9,185 nt of DNA from an uncultured Clostridia bacterium (GTDB lineage Bacteria > Bacillota_A > Clostridia > TANB77 > CAG-508): positions 1-9,185 of the forward strand of contig CANQXO010000055.1 in NCBI GenBank assembly GCA_947627825.1, given 5' to 3'. This document shows positions 5,744 to 9,185 of the stretch, one piece after another. The notes below the pieces were generated by a model that made no database searches, was not told the origin of the DNA, and saw only the letters and a program-made list of their open reading frames with translations. Numbering within the stretch: position 1 is the first letter of the stretch; every line of letters begins with the position of its first letter. The position numbers were made by a program, and so were the translations under genes.

Positions 5744-7084
5744 TTATTTTGTTAATTCAGAATGATACTCAACTGATTTTTCATAGTTTTGCTGTACCTC
5801 TTCAGTTGTTAATGCTCTACTATATATTCTTAAACAATAAGCATTTATTTTTGAGTAATGCCACCAACCTTCTCCAGACATTGACGATCGTCCTATGCAG
5901 AAATAGTTTAATTTTGGTAAAGAATTTGTTATAAAATCATCCCATTGTTTCTTATTATAGTCTCCTTCATATAACTTTTTTCCATTGATATAAACTGCTT
6001 GTTTATAAAATTCTCCTTCCTTAGTGTCAGTTATATTACTTTTTCCCCAATTTTTATATTGTCCACTACTCTTTTCATATTCATTAGAAGTATCTAAAGT
6101 TATAGTTATATAAATATCTTTATTTAAATTTTCTATATTGTCAATTGGATACCATATATTCCAAGGAGCTGTTTTATCTTCACTATAATCTGAAAAAGCA
6201 TTACTAATAGCTCCTGAACTCCATTTTATTGCATTATAATTCGTTTGTTTTCCAAATCTAAATGAAGCTTGGCTAGCTTCGTTTCCATTCCAATAGCAAA
6301 ATAATCCGCGATAAGCGTAATTTGGTAAGATTTCTTTTTTTTCATTATATGAAGTTCCTCCTAACCATTTTCCATAAAATTCAAATGTAAAACCTTGTTC
6401 TGCTAATTGATTTTTTTGTTCCTGCTTATTATATTGTACTTTTATATAGTCATCAACTCCATCAAAGTTAAATGATGTACTTGATAGCCCACTATTATCA
6501 TTATAATTAAAGTTTATTAATTCTACTCCTTCTCCTAATTGTTTTTCAATGCTCTCCTTAGTTTGTTCTATATCGTTATATATTATTGACGAATCTACAT
6601 TTATTATTAGACTATCCTTTACTGCTAACATATCTCCTGCTGATAATGATGTATAATTATTTTCTTCTAGTTGTATAATTTCTCCTGTTTCATAATTTAC
6701 TAGCCAACTATTTTCTGCCTTTCCATACTCATCTAATTCTGTTCCTTTCTCTATATAATTCCATCCCGTTTCATAACTTTTATCATTTACTTTTACTATA
6801 TGCCAATTTGCTGAATTTTCTAAATTTCTTGTTTTTAGTGCCTCTCCTAATTTTTCTGAGCTAACATTTCCCATATATTTATCTAATTGTACTGACAATA
6901 CATTTTGCTCCAAATACTCTCTTTCACTTGCTATTTGATATGACTCTGTTGCTTTTCTTGTCATACTAAATAATCCATTATTTGTTGTCACTATTCCTAT
7001 CGTTACTCCTGCTAATATTAAAAGTATTATTATCGTTACTACTAACGCCACTAGCGTTATGCCATTTTCTTTTAAACTTTTCAT
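5744..7084 (-). CDS. type IV pilin-like secreted protein with a LamG/concanavalin-like C-terminal domain
   Basis: The 446-residue product begins with a class III (prepilin) signal: a short basic leader MKSLKENG, predicted cleavage after G8, then the hydrophobic helix GITLVALVVTII... to about residue 31. This helix would anchor it in the membrane or pack it into a pilus-like fibre. The +1 residue is Ile and position +5 is Ala, not the usual Glu. The region to about residue 190 is pseudopilin-like or unassigned. Residues 203-437 resemble a LamG-type sandwich: FNFDGVDDYIKV (205-216), YITITLD (325-331), VYINGKKLYEG (364-374), FCIGRS (395-400) and LRIYSRALTTEEV (418-430). Such domains often bind glycans or other surface ligands, so an adhesin-like role is inferred. 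ATG at 7084 follows GGGAGG (7095-7090) by five bases. No peptidase or pilus ATPase gene is nearby, and no promoter is convincing. Its terminator is clear. Confidence 0.85.
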   Translation of the reverse strand: MKSLKENGITLVALVVTIIILLILAGVTIGIVTTNNGLFSMTRKATESYQIASEREYLEQNVLSVQLDKYMGNVSSEKLGEALKTRNLENSANWHIVKVNDKSYETGWNYIEKGTELDEYGKAENSWLVNYETGEIIQLEENNYTSLSAGDMLAVKDSLIINVDSSIIYNDIEQTKESIEKQLGEGVELINFNYNDNSGLSSTSFNFDGVDDYIKVQYNKQEQKNQLAEQGFTFEFYGKWLGGTSYNEKKEILPNYAYRGLFCYWNGNEASQASFRFGKQTNYNAIKWSSGAISNAFSDYSEDKTAPWNIWYPIDNIENLNKDIYITITLDTSNEYEKSSGQYKNWGKSNITDTKEGEFYKQAVYINGKKLYEGDYNKKQWDDFITNSLPKLNYFCIGRSSMSGEGWWHYSKINAYCLRIYSRALTTEEVQQNYEKSVEYHSELTK

Positions 7085-7238
7085 TTGTTCCTCCCTGATT
7101 TTTTACTTATATATAATAATTTTATAAAATTTATGAAGTTATTTACTATTATCGTTTTATAGTCAACATAATTTTAGTTTTTGTTTTAATAAATTGTTTT
7201 TTAAGTCTTTCATTTCAACACATTTACGATTTTTATAT

Positions 7239-7450
7239 TTTTCTTTAATTAAAATACTTAAAGAAAAATTAAAAAGACCGAAATGATAGTTGATACAACT
7301 ATCATTTCGGTCTTTTTATTATATTCAATTTTTTTAATTTTTTTGTAAATTCTGCTTGATTATTTTTTTACAATATTGCTTGATATTTCAATACTTTATT
7401 GTTATAATTTTATTGTAATTCTTTTCTTTAAGTATTTTACTTAAGGAAAA
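7239..7450. repeat. 212-bp palindromic element with 29-bp inverted ends (MITE-like)
   Basis: Bases 7239-7267 match the reverse complement of 7422-7450 at 27 of 29 positions, including a perfect 17-base core (7251-7267 with 7422-7438). Each end is itself nearly self-complementary: 7238-7248 pairs with 7258-7268 (11 bp), and 7422-7434 with 7438-7450 (12 of 13). A strong terminator stem lies just inside the left end. There is no ORF. The form recalls a small non-autonomous element, but I see no clear target-site duplication, and the T-rich flanks blur the borders. A folded small RNA locus is an alternative. Confidence 0.5.
7271..7317 (-). terminator. strong, probably bidirectional intrinsic terminator
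   Basis: The arms 7271-7292 and 7296-7317 are perfectly complementary over 22 bp with loop ATA. The core GACCGAAATGATAGTTG is the most stable stem in the window. On the minus strand the stem ends in a U-run followed by AAUUUUU, which fits termination of the AAA_14 gene whose stop is at 7492. The plus strand also ends in a U-run, but no plus-strand gene needs it. The 175-base distance from the stop codon is long. Confidence 0.75.
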
Positions 7451-7491
7451 TTTTTTTGTATAGCAAATCTTTCATTAGGTTGATTATACAC

Positions 7492-8826
7492 TTATTTTTC
7501 TTTTAAAAATCTTCTAACTAAGAATGTCAAGAAATATGGAAAAGTATAAAATTTTCCGTTAAATCCAATGTTCTTATTACATAGTTTTATTCCATATTTT
7601 ATATCAGTATATTTATCATTATTAATTACATTATTTAATGAAGCAGTTGGATTGTCATTGGCTTTTACTTCGATTGGAATCAAAGATTTTGCATCTCTTA
7701 CTAAAAAGTCTATTTCTAATTTTTTATTATCATCCTTATAAAAATATAAATCATATCCTGCTTTTACAAGCATATCTCCTACAATATTTTCGTATATAGC
7801 TCCCTTGTAGGTGTTCATGTTTTCATTATTTCTTAAATCTTGTTGAATTTCATCGTCTAATGAGCCTATCAATAACCCTGTATCAGAAAAATACAATCTA
7901 TAATTATCCGGATTATAATTTCCTTTTAATGGCAAACTTGCTTGTTGTAACGCATAACTAACATTTACTATTCCAGCATTTGAAAGCCACTCGATTACTC
8001 CAACATACTCTCTACTCCTTGCCCCATCCGAGATCTTAGATATTTGAAATTTTTTATTTTCATTTCCTAGAAATACAGGTATTTTTCTGTAACAATTTAA
8101 TATTTTTGTCTTGTCTAACCCTCCTGCATATTTTGTTATATCTTCTTCATAATCTATTAAAATTTGCTGTTGCATTTTTAGTATTCCACTAAAATTTTTA
8201 CTTATAATGAATTGCTTTACTATTGCTGGCATCCCTCCAACTATCATGTAATCTTTAAAATTAGATAACATAACACTATATTGAGTATTACTTAGTGGCT
8301 TTAGCTCGAGCATACATTTGTATAGATCTTCAATTTGTTCATCTTTATATCCTTTTGCCCAAAGAAACTCTTCAAAATCCATTGAATACATTATATAATC
8401 TTCTTTATTTCCCACACTATTGGATTCTATTTCTTTATAATTAATTCCCATTAGAGAACCTGAACAAATAACATCATATCTTTTATCTTCATTAAAGGCC
8501 TTTAATGAAGTTGCTACGCTAACACATTCCTGCATTTCATCGAAGAAAATTAAAGTATTGTTTTCACTTATTTCAATTTCTGGCATTTTTAATGTTATAT
8601 TTTTTATTATGTTATCTACTATAAATCCGTCATCAAAAATTGTTTTAAATTGTGGTTGTAGTGCAAAATTTATTTCAATAAATGTTTTGTAATTATTTTT
8701 TCCAAAATTTTCGATTGCATTGGTTTTTCCTATTTGCCTTGCTCCTTTTATAATTAACGGCATTTTATTGTTGCTATTTTTCCACTCTATTAAATACTGG
8801 TCAATCTTTCTTCTTAATCTATCCAT
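7492..8826 (-). CDS. AAA_14-type ATPase with DUF4143 C-terminal domain
   Basis: The 444-residue product has an N-terminal P-loop ATPase with Walker A GARQIGKT (28-35, K34), Walker B TLIFFDEMQE (91-100) and a sensor-like CSGSLMG (121-127). The C-terminal DUF4143 part has a restriction-endonuclease-like signature: YENIVGDML (345-353) with E346, LEIDFLV (370-376) with D373, and IPIEVKA (383-389) with E386 and K388. The length and order match this common family of bacterial and archaeal ATPases. Their cellular role is mostly unknown, and many genomes carry several copies. No nuclease activity is claimed. ATG at 8826 follows GGAGG (8841-8837) by ten bases. The gene stands alone, with its own promoter carrying twin direct repeats. 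No toxin or partner gene is adjacent. Confidence 0.93.
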   Translation of the reverse strand: MDRLRRKIDQYLIEWKNSNNKMPLIIKGARQIGKTNAIENFGKNNYKTFIEINFALQPQFKTIFDDGFIVDNIIKNITLKMPEIEISENNTLIFFDEMQECVSVATSLKAFNEDKRYDVICSGSLMGINYKEIESNSVGNKEDYIMYSMDFEEFLWAKGYKDEQIEDLYKCMLELKPLSNTQYSVMLSNFKDYMIVGGMPAIVKQFIISKNFSGILKMQQQILIDYEEDITKYAGGLDKTKILNCYRKIPVFLGNENKKFQISKISDGARSREYVGVIEWLSNAGIVNVSYALQQASLPLKGNYNPDNYRLYFSDTGLLIGSLDDEIQQDLRNNENMNTYKGAIYENIVGDMLVKAGYDLYFYKDDNKKLEIDFLVRDAKSLIPIEVKANDNPTASLNNVINNDKYTDIKYGIKLCNKNIGFNGKFYTFPYFLTFLVRRFLKEK

Positions 8827-8847
8827 AATTTTATTTCCTCCAGTATT

Positions 8848-8876
8848 ATATTATCACATTTTTGGAAACATTTCAA
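8848..8876 (-). promoter_or_regulatory. promoter of the AAA_14/DUF4143 gene
   Basis: TTGAAA (8876-8871), 17 bases, then TAATAT (8853-8848) on the minus strand, with TGA before the -10 (extended type). A perfect TATAAT (8850-8845) overlaps it but would need a 20-base spacer. Either choice starts transcription a few bases before the GGAGG ribosome binding site, giving a very short leader. Confidence 0.55.
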
Positions 8877-8901
8877 GTGCTTTTTATCACATTTTTGGAA
8901 A
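8851..8901. repeat. two identical 18-bp direct repeats over the AAA_14 promoter
   Basis: TTATCACATTTTTGGAAA occurs at 8851-8868 and again at 8884-8901, 33 bases apart (about three helical turns, so on the same face). The first copy fills most of the spacer and reaches into the -10; the second lies just upstream of the -35. This is the arrangement of a repressor binding two sites in tandem. The repeat is not palindromic. The binding protein is unknown, and autoregulation is only a guess. Confidence 0.6.
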
Positions 8902-9008
8902 TAGTAAAAAAGCAGTTCAAGCTCATATTTATTTCATTTCATATCTCAACACGCTTACTTCTAAATCTTGTTTTCTTTGTTTTCATCTTTTTTCAGCGTT
9001 CAAGTTAA

Positions 9009-9028
9009 TTTACTTAAGGATAATTTTT
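9009..9028 (+). repeat. extra partial copy of the palindromic-element end
   Basis: TTTACTTAAGGATAATTTTT matches 7436-7455 at 19 of 20 bases, in the same orientation. The two copies bracket the AAA_14 gene and its promoter, about 1.57 kb apart. The match includes a 12-base core that is not simple sequence, TTTACTTAAGGA. It may be a remnant of an insertion border or a chance match in AT-rich DNA. Confidence 0.4.
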
Positions 9029-9116
9029 AATATGAATATAACCTCAATGTTTGTATTTTATCGTAAATATAAAACTGGTCGAAAACTTTCGTAACTGGTA
9101 TTTCTCTTTTTTCCAT
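9027..9116 (-). CDS. 29-codon micro-ORF or 5' gene remnant
   Basis: An ATG at 9116 opens a frame beginning MEKREIPVTKVFDQFYIYDK and ending at TAA (9027-9029). The first part looks like ordinary soluble protein; the last residues LRLYSY do not. No Shine-Dalgarno lies at normal distance: the nearest GGAGG is about 45 bases upstream, inside a hairpin. Its stop coincides with the edge of the 9009-9028 repeat, which would fit a gene cut by an insertion. I do not recognise it, and it may not be expressed. Confidence 0.25.
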   Translation of the reverse strand: MEKREIPVTKVFDQFYIYDKIQTLRLYSY

Positions 9117-9120
9117 AGCT

Positions 9121-9172
9121 GATACGATGAGATGTATAAAAATACTTATTAAAATAAGTACCTCCTCGTATC
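9121..9172 (-). promoter_or_regulatory. two-part hairpin enclosing a GGAGG sequence
   Basis: GATACGATGAG (9121-9131) pairs with CTCCTCGTATC (9162-9172) at 10 of 11 positions. Inside it TACTTATT (9143-9150) pairs with AATAAGTA (9153-9160). On the minus strand the outer stem buries AGGAGG (9166-9161), a perfect Shine-Dalgarno. No start codon follows at 5-12 bases; the first ATG is that of the micro-ORF at 9116. There is no U-run, so it is not a usual terminator. It may be a leader or attenuator of a gene that has been lost or cut, or the edge of a mobile element. Confidence 0.4.
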
Positions 9173-9185
9173 GTACAATGAGCTC

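Larger units (their letters stand above)
7085..7491. other. 407-base non-coding gap upstream of the pilin-like gene
   Basis: No credible gene is present. From left to right it holds the pilin-gene ribosome binding site; a 14-bp palindrome AATTTTATAAAATT (7118-7131); a TTGACT box (7165-7160, minus) with no good -10 at normal spacing; and the 212-bp palindromic element with its central terminator. After these come about 40 bases up to the stop codon of the AAA_14 gene. Confidence 0.7.
8827..9185. other. 359-base gap right of the AAA_14 gene
   Basis: It contains the AAA_14 promoter with two direct repeats (to 8901); about 100 bases with nothing I can assign; an extra copy of the palindromic-element end (9009-9028); a 29-codon minus-strand micro-ORF (9027-9116); and a long hairpin at the right edge. 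A plus-strand reading frame crosses the gap, but it overlaps the AAA_14 gene antisense and has no ribosome binding site. Confidence 0.6.

Noticed and set aside
7354..7384. GCTTGAT direct repeat, 24 bases apart
   Set aside because: Seven bases and two copies only; expected by chance in this sequence.
8720..9094. 124-codon plus-strand frame
   Set aside because: It begins antisense inside the AAA_14 gene, has no ribosome binding site, and its composition is that of an AT-rich non-coding strand.

Overview
The window is very AT-rich and every supported gene lies on the minus strand, so it reads right to left. Strong AGGAGG-type ribosome binding sites, sigma-A-like promoters, frequent GTG starts and the Gram-positive form of ribosomal protein S12 point to a low-GC member of the Bacillota, most likely a Clostridia-type gut or environmental lineage. 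The prepilin leader, with its GITLVALVVTII core, is also a style I associate with Clostridia. Species cannot be named from this sequence.

Layout from left to right. Positions 1-757 hold the start of the str operon: the first 23 codons of rpsG (S7), a 166-base spacer, complete rpsL (S12), a leader with two mutually exclusive hairpins, and a good promoter. Positions 801-2037 hold an unrecognised gene split over two overlapping frames. It is probably one protein of about 410 residues, with an internal domain duplication and a Gln/Glu-rich tail. Positions 2149-5448 encode a 1099-residue SWIM zinc-finger/SNF2-type ATPase with its own promoter. Positions 5551-5697 carry a degenerate 12-bp tandem repeat between that promoter and the terminator of the next gene. 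Positions 5744-7084 encode a secreted, type IV pilin-like protein with a LamG/concanavalin-like C-terminal half. Positions 7085-7491 are non-coding and hold a 212-bp palindromic element with near-perfect 29-bp inverted ends and a 22-bp perfect terminator stem. Positions 7492-8826 encode an AAA_14/DUF4143 ATPase under a promoter overlapped by two identical 18-bp direct repeats. Positions 8827-9185 hold that control region, a partial extra copy of the palindromic element's end, a 29-codon micro-ORF and a long hairpin.

The genes do not form one operon. rpsL-rpsG is a housekeeping pair. The split gene, the SNF2 ATPase, the pilin-like protein and the AAA_14 ATPase look like separately transcribed accessory genes: promoters are visible for three of them, and terminators for two. 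I see no convincing multi-gene system. The most unusual material is non-coding: the rpsL leader switch, the 12-bp array, the 212-bp palindromic element and the twin operator-like repeats. The frameshifted repeat protein is the most unusual coding locus.
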